Of a stretch of 64,000 nt of DNA, positions 16,004 to 23,442 are shown in pieces. Under the pieces are notes generated by a model that saw nothing but the letters and a program-made list of their open reading frames with translations, had not been told where the DNA came from and searched no databases. The translations under genes were made by a program, and so were the position numbers. Positions within the stretch are counted from its first letter, which is position 1. The number at the start of each line of letters is the position of its first letter. This DNA comes from Anaerolinea sp. (GTDB taxonomy: Bacteria; Chloroflexota; Anaerolineae; Anaerolineales; Anaerolineaceae). Location of the stretch: NCBI GenBank assembly GCA_020725865.1, contig DYEC01000011.1:1-64000 (forward strand), written 5' to 3'.

Positions 16004-16951
16004 TTACAGCCGCCAGTTGTCCACCGGTGAAGCGCGGCGGTGGGCGGCTTGGATATCGGTTTGTGCAATGTTCAGGTAACGGCGTACCATTTCAAGGGAC
16101 GAATGACCAAGAATACGCTGGAGCGTGAAGATATCTCCGCCATTGCGAAGGTATTCAATGGCAAAGGTATGGCGAAAGCGGTGAGGGTGGACATGTGGTA
16201 CGGCGGCAGATTTTCCTAATTGCTGTAACAGCGACCGAATCGAACTAAGCGACAATTGAAATAGTGGTTGTCTTGGGTCTATCTTGTTTTGACTGAGATA
16301 ATGCCACAAAGCCAACGATGTTTTTTTGCTGATTGGAACAATGCGCGATTTTGTTTTTTTGCCGGTGCCATAAGGCGAAACATAAATTTCCAACGCGTCC
16401 AGGCGGATATCGGCAACTTTTAGACGGCCTATTTCTCCCAGCCGTAAGCCAGTATCGAGCATAAGCAAAATCAGGGCGATGTTGCGTTTTGCGGTCTTAC
16501 GCCGCATTAGGACGATTTTGCCATTGCGTTGAGCGCGGGCAAATTCAGCAGCCTTGAGCAGCCGCTTGATTTCCTCTTCCGTAAAGGGCTGAATCTCCGG
16601 TGTGAAAAATTTCAGACGCGGTAAATCACTGGCAGGATTTTTGTCTATCAATCCGTTCTTGTGAGCCCAGCGAAAAAACGAGCGCAAGGCTTTCCAGTAA
16701 TTGTCTACGGCGCTGCTGCTTAGAGGTGAGCCTTTGCGGGTACTGTACTGGTCTCTCTCGGGTATATACTCAGTAACCAGATAATGCATAAACTGTTTGA
16801 GTGCGGCAGAGGTGATTTGTTTGAGTGGTAAATCGCCCAAGTGGCGTATTAAATGACGCAAAGCCGGGTGATAGGTGCGGTAGGCAGTAGAGGCAGAATG
16901 TTGCAAGGAGAAATCGAGTAAAAATCCTTCGACAGCTTTTGAAAGCAACAA
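16004..16951 (-). CDS. Tyrosine recombinase (prophage integrase)
   Basis: 315 residues. An N-terminal SAM-like arm/core-binding domain (~1-110) is followed by the catalytic domain with Arg170 ('LDTGLRLGEIGRL'), the HxxR box (His257, Arg260 in 'HPHRFRHTFA'), His283 ('ILGHSS') and the nucleophile Tyr292 ('VRRYLNIAQ'). All catalytic residues are present. The start is TTG at 16951 with AAGGAA upstream; it lies within an inverted repeat. The gene faces the tail genes and sits about 90 bases from the 3' end of tRNA-Gly, consistent with integration at that tRNA. Confidence 0.85.
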   Translation of the reverse strand: MLLSKAVEGFLLDFSLQHSASTAYRTYHPALRHLIRHLGDLPLKQITSAALKQFMHYLVTEYIPERDQYSTRKGSPLSSSAVDNYWKALRSFFRWAHKNGLIDKNPASDLPRLKFFTPEIQPFTEEEIKRLLKAAEFARAQRNGKIVLMRRKTAKRNIALILLMLDTGLRLGEIGRLKVADIRLDALEIYVSPYGTGKKTKSRIVPISKKTSLALWHYLSQNKIDPRQPLFQLSLSSIRSLLQQLGKSAAVPHVHPHRFRHTFAIEYLRNGGDIFTLQRILGHSSLEMVRRYLNIAQTDIQAAHRRASPVDNWRL

Positions 16952-17010
16952 GGCTGATATTCCTTTCTTCGGTATGATCTTAATCCGAAATCGTGAATAT
17001 CAGCCTTGTT
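16947..17010. repeat. Perfect 16-bp inverted repeat at the integrase start, similar to the tRNA anticodon arm
   Basis: AACAAGGCTGATATTC (16947-16962) and GAATATCAGCCTTGTT (16995-17010) are exact inverted copies 32 bases apart. The arm sequence AAGGCTGAT recurs at 17080-17088 and ATATCAGC at 17068-17075, inside the tRNA-Gly anticodon arm. The arms may be recombinase binding sites, so the integrase could repress its own gene or bind here during recombination. Confidence 0.6.
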
Positions 17011-17040
17011 TTTTGCGGGAGGTTGATATTGGCAAATAGG

Positions 17041-17112
17041 AGCGGGCGACGGGATTCGAACCCGCGGATATCAGCTTGGAAGGCTGATGCCTTACCGCTT
17101 GGCCACGCCCGC
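17041..17112 (-). tRNA. tRNA-Gly (anticodon UCC)
   Basis: The reverse complement folds as a 72-base cloverleaf: acceptor GCGGGCG with CGCCCGC, discriminator U, anticodon arm TCAGC-CTTCCAA-GCTGA, and T-arm with GGTTCGAATCC. No CCA is encoded. The 3' end points towards the prophage, the usual orientation for a tRNA used as an attachment site. Confidence 0.95.
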
Positions 17113-17122
17113 ATGTATTTGT

Positions 17123-17151
17123 ATTTTACCCGCGCCGGGGAGGAAGGTCAA
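17123..17151 (-). promoter_or_regulatory. Promoter of tRNA-Gly
   Basis: Read leftward: TTGACC (17151-17146), a 17-bp spacer, then TAAAAT (17128-17123), about 10 bases before the mature tRNA 5' end at 17112. Confidence 0.65.
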
Positions 17152-17159
17152 GACCGGCA

Positions 17160-17188
17160 TAGACTGTTCCCGCCGGGCGGTTTATAAT
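17160..17188 (+). promoter_or_regulatory. Promoter giving a leaderless M23 peptidase mRNA
   Basis: TAGACT (17160-17165), 17-bp spacer and TATAAT (17183-17188). The GTG start at 17196 is only 7 bases after the -10 box, so transcription and translation should start at the same point. It is divergent from the tRNA-Gly promoter. Confidence 0.6.
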
Positions 17189-17195
17189 TGCCGCG

Positions 17196-17915
17196 GTGAA
17201 ACACCGGGCGAAGCTCCTGCTTTCTGTTGTTCTGGTTGCCGTGATGGTGGCCGCTTATTTTTTGTTGCGTGGGGCGCACAATCTGCGGCGCAGCCTGAAC
17301 GTACGCGAGTGGATTCGCAACCCGCAGGCGCACCCTGACTGGATGGTCCGCGCAGGCATGCATTGCGGCAATGCCCCTTTCCTGATCCCTACCGATGGCT
17401 TCATTGGTTTTCTGTGGGACGATTCCTTTCGCCCGGGTCACCGTCATCAGGGGATTGATATCTTCGGCGGGACGTCTCCCGGTCAGACTCCGATTATCTC
17501 CGCTTATGATGGCTTTCTGACCCGTCTGCCAGACTGGAAATCCAGCCTCATCCTGCGCATTCCCAATGACCCCCTGCAGCCCGGGCGGCAGATCTGGCTC
17601 TACTATACTCATCTGGCGGACGCCGAGGGGGCATCTTTTATCGTTCCCGAGTTCCCGCCCGGAACAGTTGAGGTGTTCATCAAGTCGGGAACATTGCTCG
17701 GTTATCAGGGTAATTACTCCGGCGATCCCGATCAGCCGGTGGGTGTTCACTTGCATTTCTCCATTGTGCTGGATGACGGCAAAGGGCGCTTTCGCAACGA
17801 GCTGGAGATCCGTAACACGCTTGACCCTTCACCTTATCTGGGATTGCCACTGAATGCAAAACAAAACCCGGATATCATCCCAACCTGCGCCAATGCCGCC
17901 CAGCCTGCCCGATGA
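17196..17915 (+). CDS. M23 (LytM/peptidase) family protein
   Basis: 239 residues with an N-terminal membrane anchor ('LLLSVVLVAVMVAAYFLLRG'), placing the rest outside the cell. The zinc site motifs are present: 'HRHQGIDIF' (HxxxD) and 'VGVHLHFSIV' (HxH). M23 enzymes cut peptide cross-links in cell-wall or other glycine-containing peptides. The GTG start fits a leaderless promoter. The substrate is uncertain, since Anaerolineae envelopes are not uniform. Confidence 0.75.
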   Translation: MKHRAKLLLSVVLVAVMVAAYFLLRGAHNLRRSLNVREWIRNPQAHPDWMVRAGMHCGNAPFLIPTDGFIGFLWDDSFRPGHRHQGIDIFGGTSPGQTPIISAYDGFLTRLPDWKSSLILRIPNDPLQPGRQIWLYYTHLADAEGASFIVPEFPPGTVEVFIKSGTLLGYQGNYSGDPDQPVGVHLHFSIVLDDGKGRFRNELEIRNTLDPSPYLGLPLNAKQNPDIIPTCANAAQPAR

Positions 17916-18043
17916 AACCCGCAGCCGGGCATATGCATCTGTAGAGCGCAGTTTTGTTCATTTCCGCTTGATACGCCGAATAAATATTTGACGTATAATA
18001 AAATCAATAACCAGACGGCTTTTTTGCATTTTGGCAGGGAGAT

Positions 18044-18853
18044 ATGCTGACATTTCGCGACCTTGTTAGCGGGCTGAAATCGCTGGGTCTGAATCCTAAA
18101 CAACCGCTGATTGTACATGCCTCGCTGGATTCCTTTGGGGAGGAAGTGCGCGGCGGTGCACAAACCCTGCTGGGTGCTTTGCTGTTGACCAGCGACGCCA
18201 TCATGATGCCAACTTTCACCTACAAAACCATGCTCATTCCAGAAAGCGGACCGGACAACAACGGCATCACCTATGGCAGCGGTACTGCCCTCAACCGGCT
18301 GGCAGAATTTTACCGCCCGGATATGCCCGCCGATCCGCTGATGGGCATGCTGGCGGAAACGCTCCGCCAACACCCGCACGCACAGCGCTCCAGCCACCCG
18401 ATTTTATCCTTTTCGGGTATCAATGTCGGCGAAGCGCTGCAGGCGCAAACCCTGCGCGAACCGCTGGCGCCCATCCAGCAGTTGGCACAGATGCATGGCT
18501 GGGTTTTGTTGATCGGGGTAGATCACACGGTCAATACCAGTATTCATCTTGCCGAGCGTTTGGCTGGACGCCATCAGTTTGTGCGCTGGGCACTGACTCC
18601 CGCTGGTGTAAAGGAATGTCTACACTTTCCGGGATGTTCGGATGGCTTCCATCAGGCAGAAACGGACCTCATTCCGATCACCAAACGGGTGATGATTGGC
18701 AAAGCGTTGATTCGTGCCCTGCCCCTGCGTTCGATGCTGGACATTCTCAGGCAAAAGATCGAAGCCGACCCGCTGGCGCTTTTGTGTGAGCGGGCGGATT
18801 GCGAGCGCTGCCAGGCGGTTCGCAGGGCGCTCGACCTTCAGCCTGTAACCTAG
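18044..18853 (+). CDS. AAC(3)-family aminoglycoside N-acetyltransferase-like protein
   Basis: 269 residues of the Antibiotic_NAT family, which transfers acetyl from acetyl-CoA to an amino group. Family features: 'LIVHASLDSFGEEVRGGAQT', 'DAIMMPTFTYK', 'MLAETLRQHPHAQRSSHP' and 'WVLLIGVDHTVNTSIHLAE'. The last ~30 residues carry a 'LLCERADCERC' cysteine cluster not typical of the resistance enzymes. A TATAAT lies at 17994-17999 and GGGAG precedes the ATG. Members outside resistance loci often act on other amines, so antibiotic resistance should not be assumed. Confidence 0.75.
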   Translation: MLTFRDLVSGLKSLGLNPKQPLIVHASLDSFGEEVRGGAQTLLGALLLTSDAIMMPTFTYKTMLIPESGPDNNGITYGSGTALNRLAEFYRPDMPADPLMGMLAETLRQHPHAQRSSHPILSFSGINVGEALQAQTLREPLAPIQQLAQMHGWVLLIGVDHTVNTSIHLAERLAGRHQFVRWALTPAGVKECLHFPGCSDGFHQAETDLIPITKRVMIGKALIRALPLRSMLDILRQKIEADPLALLCERADCERCQAVRRALDLQPVT

Positions 18854-18876
18854 GTGGACCTGTTTGCGGCGCTTCG

Positions 18877-20442
18877 ATGTCGGAAGATAGCACTCGCTCT
18901 TCTCTGGAACTTCTTTACAATATCAGCCGTGAGCTGGCAAAGTCGCTTGATTTGCATACGGTTTTGCCGCGTGTGTTGCTACTCTCAGTCCATAACCTGA
19001 AAGCCGAGCGCGGTTCGCTGGTCGTGCTGGATGAAAAGCAGGAGCCACTCGATGCTGCTATTGTGGTCAATGATCAGCTCATCCAGCACACGGTGGAACG
19101 CATCCAGGCAACGCTGGATCAGGGGCTGGCGGGATGGGTATTGCGCGAACGCAAAGCCGTTCTGGTGCCCGATACCTCTCAGGACGCGCGCTGGCTACGC
19201 CGCTTTGATGATACCCAAAGCCGGACCGGACCCAAATCGGCAATGTGCATTCCTCTTCTGGCAGGCAGGAAGATCGTCGGTATTTTGACCATTGTTCACC
19301 CTGTGCCGGGTTTTTTCAACGAAGATCATCTGGCATTGTTGCAGTCCATCGCCGATCAGGCGGGGATTGCTATCAACAATGCTCTGCTCTTTGCTTCGTT
19401 ACAATCAGCAACCCGCCGCTACCGTGAACTGTTCGAGGATAACCTCAACCCATTATTGATCAGTGATTGGGAAGGCAAAATTCTGGAAGCCAATCGTGCC
19501 GCTGCCCGACTGACCTCATACAGCCCGGCGAAGCTGGCGAGCATGACCATTGCCGATTTGCACCACGACGGCGTTTCTCATATTGCCGAAAGCAGCGCCG
19601 CGCTGCATGCCGGAGAAACGGTTTCTTATGAAACCGAGCTGTTGTTAAAGAGCGGCAAAACGCATCCGGTCGAAGTCTTTGTGCAGATGGTGAATATAGA
19701 TGGACAGGATCATCTGCAGTGGACGCTGCGCGATATCGCCGAACGCAAAGCGCTGGAAACCTTGCGTGAGAACCTGATTGCCATGATTTATCATGACCTG
19801 CGCTCGCCGCTTTCAAATATTGTTTCCAGCTTGGATATGATCGAGACGATCACAACCCCGCAGGATGAAGCGCTGGAGGCGGTGTTTACCATCGCCCACC
19901 GCTCCACCGAGCGCCTGCAGCGCCTGATTGATTCACTGCTCGATATTCATCGTCTGGAAGCCGGTCAGCCGATTGGCAGTCAAAAAACTGTTGAGGTGTC
20001 ATCACTGGTGCGCTACGCTGTTGAGGCTGTTCAACCGATCATTTACAGCAAACAGCAAACCCTGACCACCGAAGAGCTGGATGCTCTGCCGTTGGTGCGG
20101 GTGGACGAGGATATGATTCGCCGCGTGCTGATTAACCTGCTGGAAAATGCCGCCCGTTTTACACCGTTGGAAGGGACGATCACCATTCATGGCAAACAGG
20201 TAGATGAATGGGTACAGCTTTGCGTGCAGGATAGCGGACCCGGTATCCCCAAAGAGGCTCAAGAGCTGATTTTTGATAAATTTGCCCGTCTGGACACCGA
20301 GCGCTATCCCAAGGGCATCGGTTTGGGGCTGGCATTTTGCCGTCTGGCAATCCGGGCGCATGGGGGTAAAATCTGGGTGGAAAGCACACCGGGTGAGGGT
20401 AGTTGTTTCTTTTTTACACTGCCGGTCGCCCAGCCCGCCTGA
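18877..20442 (+). CDS. Soluble GAF-PAS sensor histidine kinase
   Basis: 522 residues without membrane segments. A GAF domain (~20-165, 'EDHLALLQSIADQAGIAINN') is followed by a PAS domain (~180-300, 'RYRELFEDNLNPLLIS'), a HisKA dimerisation helix with phospho-accepting His in 'MIYHDLRSPLSNI', and an ATPase domain with 'NLLENAARFT', 'DSGPGIPKEA' and 'GIGLGLAFCRLAI'. It should sense a cytoplasmic signal and phosphorylate a response regulator, but none is encoded next to it. I chose the ATG at 18877, which starts just before the GAF domain; no strong ribosome-binding site is seen. Confidence 0.9.
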   Translation: MSEDSTRSSLELLYNISRELAKSLDLHTVLPRVLLLSVHNLKAERGSLVVLDEKQEPLDAAIVVNDQLIQHTVERIQATLDQGLAGWVLRERKAVLVPDTSQDARWLRRFDDTQSRTGPKSAMCIPLLAGRKIVGILTIVHPVPGFFNEDHLALLQSIADQAGIAINNALLFASLQSATRRYRELFEDNLNPLLISDWEGKILEANRAAARLTSYSPAKLASMTIADLHHDGVSHIAESSAALHAGETVSYETELLLKSGKTHPVEVFVQMVNIDGQDHLQWTLRDIAERKALETLRENLIAMIYHDLRSPLSNIVSSLDMIETITTPQDEALEAVFTIAHRSTERLQRLIDSLLDIHRLEAGQPIGSQKTVEVSSLVRYAVEAVQPIIYSKQQTLTTEELDALPLVRVDEDMIRRVLINLLENAARFTPLEGTITIHGKQVDEWVQLCVQDSGPGIPKEAQELIFDKFARLDTERYPKGIGLGLAFCRLAIRAHGGKIWVESTPGEGSCFFFTLPVAQPA

Positions 20443-20470
20443 GAAACAAAACTCTGATACAGGAGAACAC

Positions 20471-21343
20471 ATGCAGGAAATTGCTCCCCGTGTTTATATC
20501 GAAACTTCTTATGCAGGCGTCACATTAGGCGCCATTAACTGGTCGCATGGGTTGATTCTGATAGACGCCCCCTTTCGCCCGGAAGATGCCCGTTCCTGGC
20601 GCTCATCACTGCTGAATCTGGGAGGCGGTGTGGACCGGATGCTGGTCAATCTGGATGGGCATTTTGACCGCACCCTGGGCAGCCGTCTATTGGATTGCAT
20701 GGTGATCGGACATGAAAAATTGGTACAGATTTTCCGCTCCCGTCCCGTTACCCTCAAAGCGCAAATGGCGGAAACCGGATCGGAATGGGAATTACAGCCC
20801 ACTTTCGGCAGTGTGCGCTGGCTGCCGCCCGAAATCACCTTCACCGACCGCCTTCAGGTGCACTGGGATGAGGAACAATCGCTTATCCTGGAAGCTCGCT
20901 TTGGTCCCAACCCGGCTGCTATCTGGGCAATTTTACCGGGCGATAAAGTGGTCTTCGTTGGAGATGCTGTCATGCCGCATCAGCCGGCTTTTCTGGCAAA
21001 TGCCAGCATTCCCCTCTGGCTGGAAACGCTCAACCTGTTGTTATCTGCCGATTATCGCGAATATATCATCATCAGCGGGCGCGGAGGGATGGTGACCACC
21101 AGCGAAGTCAAATGGCAAATCCGCTATCTGGAAAAAGCGCAGCAGCTTTTGGAAGAACTGGCGGCACGCCGCGCCGCTGTGGAAGAAACTGAAAGTCTGG
21201 TCAAGCCGTTGCTGGCAGGCATAACAATTACCCCTGAAAATCAAGAACTTTACCGGCAGCGCCTGATTCATGGCTTGCGGCAATACTACACCCGTCATTA
21301 TGCTTCAATGCGCGGTGAAGCCGGCGGGGATAACGCATCCTGA
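20471..21343 (+). CDS. Metallo-beta-lactamase-fold protein with a degenerate metal site
   Basis: 290 residues, AGGAGA before the ATG. The fold pattern is clear: 'GAINWSHGLILIDAPFRPED', 'MLVNLDGHFDRTLGS', 'DKVVFVGDAVMP' and 'YIIISGRGGM'. The usual HxHxDH reads DGHFDR, and the usual GHG near the end reads GRG, so most zinc ligands are replaced. It is therefore probably not a normal hydrolase; it might bind one metal or act as a sensor. It begins 29 bases after the histidine kinase and is probably co-transcribed with it. Confidence 0.65.
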   Translation: MQEIAPRVYIETSYAGVTLGAINWSHGLILIDAPFRPEDARSWRSSLLNLGGGVDRMLVNLDGHFDRTLGSRLLDCMVIGHEKLVQIFRSRPVTLKAQMAETGSEWELQPTFGSVRWLPPEITFTDRLQVHWDEEQSLILEARFGPNPAAIWAILPGDKVVFVGDAVMPHQPAFLANASIPLWLETLNLLLSADYREYIIISGRGGMVTTSEVKWQIRYLEKAQQLLEELAARRAAVEETESLVKPLLAGITITPENQELYRQRLIHGLRQYYTRHYASMRGEAGGDNAS

Positions 21344-21371
21344 TCGCCGGTTTGAGCCTGCCTGAGGCAGC

Positions 21372-21401
21372 GCCGCGTCATAAAAAGACGCGGCTTTATT
21401 T
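21372..21401 (+). terminator. Intrinsic terminator
   Basis: GCCGCGTC (21372-21379) pairs with GACGCGGC (21387-21394), 7-base loop, followed by TTTATTT. It ends the kinase/MBL-fold unit just before the aldolase gene. Confidence 0.8.
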
Positions 21402-21425
21402 CATCATACAAACACTGGAGGAACA

Positions 21426-22202
21426 ATGTCTGGATTGAACGGCAAGGTGCTTAAGGAACGCCTGCAACAGGGGCAGACCCTGATCGGCGCATGGATCACG
21501 GTCACCGATCCCACGGTGGCGCGCATGTTTGCCCAGATTGGCTTTGACTTTCTGATGATTGATCTGGAACACAGCGCCATTCATCAGGAAAGTTTGCAGC
21601 AAATTGTGCTGATGTTTGAGGGGACAGACACCTGCCCGCTGGTGCGCGTTCCCTGGCATGATCTCGTTTGGGTTAAATGGGCGCTGGATTGCGGCGCAGA
21701 GGGTATTCTTTTTCCCAATATCCGCAATGCCGAGGAAGCACGCCGGGCGGTGCGTCTGACGAAATACCCGCCGGATGGCGAACGCGGCTTTTTCCCCCGT
21801 GTGGCATCCAATTTCCTGAACCAGCTCAATGAGTATCTGGATGGCATCAATGAGCGCATCAACGTCTGGATTCAAATTGAGGATTTGCAGGGCATCCGTA
21901 ATCTGGATGAAATCTTTGCTGTTGGCGGTTTTGATGCGGTGCTGGTTGGTCCTGCCGATCTCTCGCTTTCAATGGGGATTTTGGGGCAGTGGGAACATCC
22001 ACAGTTCAAGCAGGCGCTTGAGGCCGTTCTCGCCGCCGGTCGGCGTTATGGCATTCCGATCGGTTATCCGGCGGATGATTCGAGCGCCCATGCCGTGCGG
22101 CGGCTCAAAGAGGGTTTTCAGTTTGTCACCGCCGGGGTGGATGGCTTGTTTGCCCAGCGCGCGGCGCGCGAAACACTCCAGACACTGCGCGCAGTTCAAT
22201 AA
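21426..22202 (+). CDS. HpcH/HpaI family aldolase
   Basis: 258 residues, class II (metal-dependent) aldolase of the HpaI/GarL/RhmA group, which cleaves 2-keto-3-deoxy or 4-hydroxy-2-oxo acids to pyruvate plus an aldehyde. Motifs: 'LIGAWITVTDPTVARMFAQI', 'FDFLMIDLEHSAI', 'DCGAEGILFPNIRNAEEA', 'YPPDGERGFFPR', 'VWIQIEDLQGIRNL' (metal-binding Glu) and 'VLVGPADLSLSMGI' (metal-binding Asp). GGAGGAAC precedes the ATG. It is a single-gene unit between two terminators; the exact sugar-acid substrate cannot be told. Confidence 0.85.
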   Translation: MSGLNGKVLKERLQQGQTLIGAWITVTDPTVARMFAQIGFDFLMIDLEHSAIHQESLQQIVLMFEGTDTCPLVRVPWHDLVWVKWALDCGAEGILFPNIRNAEEARRAVRLTKYPPDGERGFFPRVASNFLNQLNEYLDGINERINVWIQIEDLQGIRNLDEIFAVGGFDAVLVGPADLSLSMGILGQWEHPQFKQALEAVLAAGRRYGIPIGYPADDSSAHAVRRLKEGFQFVTAGVDGLFAQRAARETLQTLRAVQ

Positions 22203-22230
22203 CATCGCACGATCTTGACGAGCAAACAAA

Positions 22231-22270
22231 GACCCCGCAGGTTTTCAATGCCTGTGGGGTCTTTCTGTTT
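22231..22270 (+). terminator. Strong intrinsic terminator
   Basis: GACCCCGCAGG pairs with CCTGTGGGGTC around a short loop, followed by TTTCTGTTT. It ends the aldolase gene; the A-rich left flank may also let it serve the converging deacetylase gene. Confidence 0.85.
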
Positions 22271-22285
22271 GAGGATTGATCTTGA

Positions 22286-23101
22286 TCAACGCAAACCGGT
22301 AAACAAATCGTTCTCGCTCTGTTGATCTCGGTTGACCAGGCTGTAAACCCGGTAGAAGGTCTGAACAGCCCAATCACTGAGATCAAAATTTTCGGGGATA
22401 TTTTGAATCTGCCCCATCAGCTCCTGCACTTGCGTCTGGTGGCAGGCGATGGCGGCAAGACCGGTCTCCCAGTGTGCTCGGGCGTCAATCCACGCCGTGG
22501 CAGCCCAGCTGGGCCAGCCGAAGTGACGGCGGATTTCCCCGTCCACCCGATATTTGATCTGCTCACCGGTGACGGCGGTATAAAGACTGACCAGCCGCTC
22601 GGTGTCAATCATGAAATACACCTTTGGAACGCGGTAAGCCGGGCGTCTTTCAGCGTCATGATATTCGGAATCTGCCGCGGCGACCACTGCACCGAGCGTG
22701 AACTGTGAAACAGCGATATGATCCGGATGACCGTAGGCGCCGGTCGGGTCGAAGGTGACCACCACCTGCGGACGCACCCGCCGCAGATGGCAAACAATTT
22801 TGCCAATAGCTTCCAGCGCATCCACCTGAGCCAGTTCGCCGTCCATGTAATCCAGAAAGTTGACCTCCTGTACGCCCAGAACTTTTGCCGCTTCCATTAG
22901 CTCTTGCTCGCGCAGTCTGCCCAGCGCCTGCGGACCGGGGTTTTCCTCCGGCGCGCCCGACCAGCCGCGCTCGCCGCGCGTTGCGGTCAGCAGACTGATC
23001 TGAACCCCCTCGGCGGCGTATTTCGCCAGCGTAAACCCCACCCCCAGCGCCTCGTCATCCGGGTGCGCCGTAATGCACATCAGCTTGAGCGGTTCAGACA
23101 T
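22286..23101 (-). CDS. LmbE/PIG-L family deacetylase
   Basis: 271 residues. The zinc-binding motif 'CITAHPDDEALGVGFTLAKY' lies near the N-terminus and 'GAYGHPDHIAVSQFT' near residue 130. The family removes N-acetyl groups from GlcNAc-linked substrates such as mycothiol or bacillithiol precursors and other glycoconjugates. The ATG at 23101 has AGGAGG upstream; the longer upstream frame lacks one. It stands alone between convergent and divergent neighbours, so its role is not fixed by context. Confidence 0.85.
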   Translation of the reverse strand: MSEPLKLMCITAHPDDEALGVGFTLAKYAAEGVQISLLTATRGERGWSGAPEENPGPQALGRLREQELMEAAKVLGVQEVNFLDYMDGELAQVDALEAIGKIVCHLRRVRPQVVVTFDPTGAYGHPDHIAVSQFTLGAVVAAADSEYHDAERRPAYRVPKVYFMIDTERLVSLYTAVTGEQIKYRVDGEIRRHFGWPSWAATAWIDARAHWETGLAAIACHQTQVQELMGQIQNIPENFDLSDWAVQTFYRVYSLVNRDQQSENDLFTGLR

Positions 23102-23442
23102 CCTGTCCTCCTTTACGCAGTAGATCGAAAAGATACCCCTATTGTACAAAAACCCCGCAAAGGCTACAATGATGCCTTCGTGCTGTGCGATGATCAGCCC
23201 GCCTGAAAAGCGGGTGTGGAGAACTTAATCAATTCGTCCCGTTATTTCTCAACCTTGGACGTAATTCATCTTTGCGGCTGCAGTTACTGCGAATGTGGCT
23301 GGGTGATAGTTACCCATACGGCATGTGTATCAATCCATTGAAAATATGCAGGAAGGATGCTCACATCAGAGACTTGCGGATAACAACAGCCTGATATATA
23401 TTAGGTTTATCAATTTTTCCAGTCAAGGACGGGAAAGCCACA
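23102..23442. other. Intergenic region between LmbE deacetylase and kinase genes
   Basis: A 341-base gap between two divergent genes. I see only the deacetylase ribosome-binding site at its left end and an A+T-rich stretch (about 23380-23420) before the kinase gene that could hold the promoter. No confident hairpin, repeat or coding frame. Confidence 0.4.

Noticed and set aside
16993-17187. Plus-strand open frame over tRNA-Gly ('SGRRDSNPRISAWKADALPL')
   Set aside because: It is the well-known false translation of an antisense tRNA gene.
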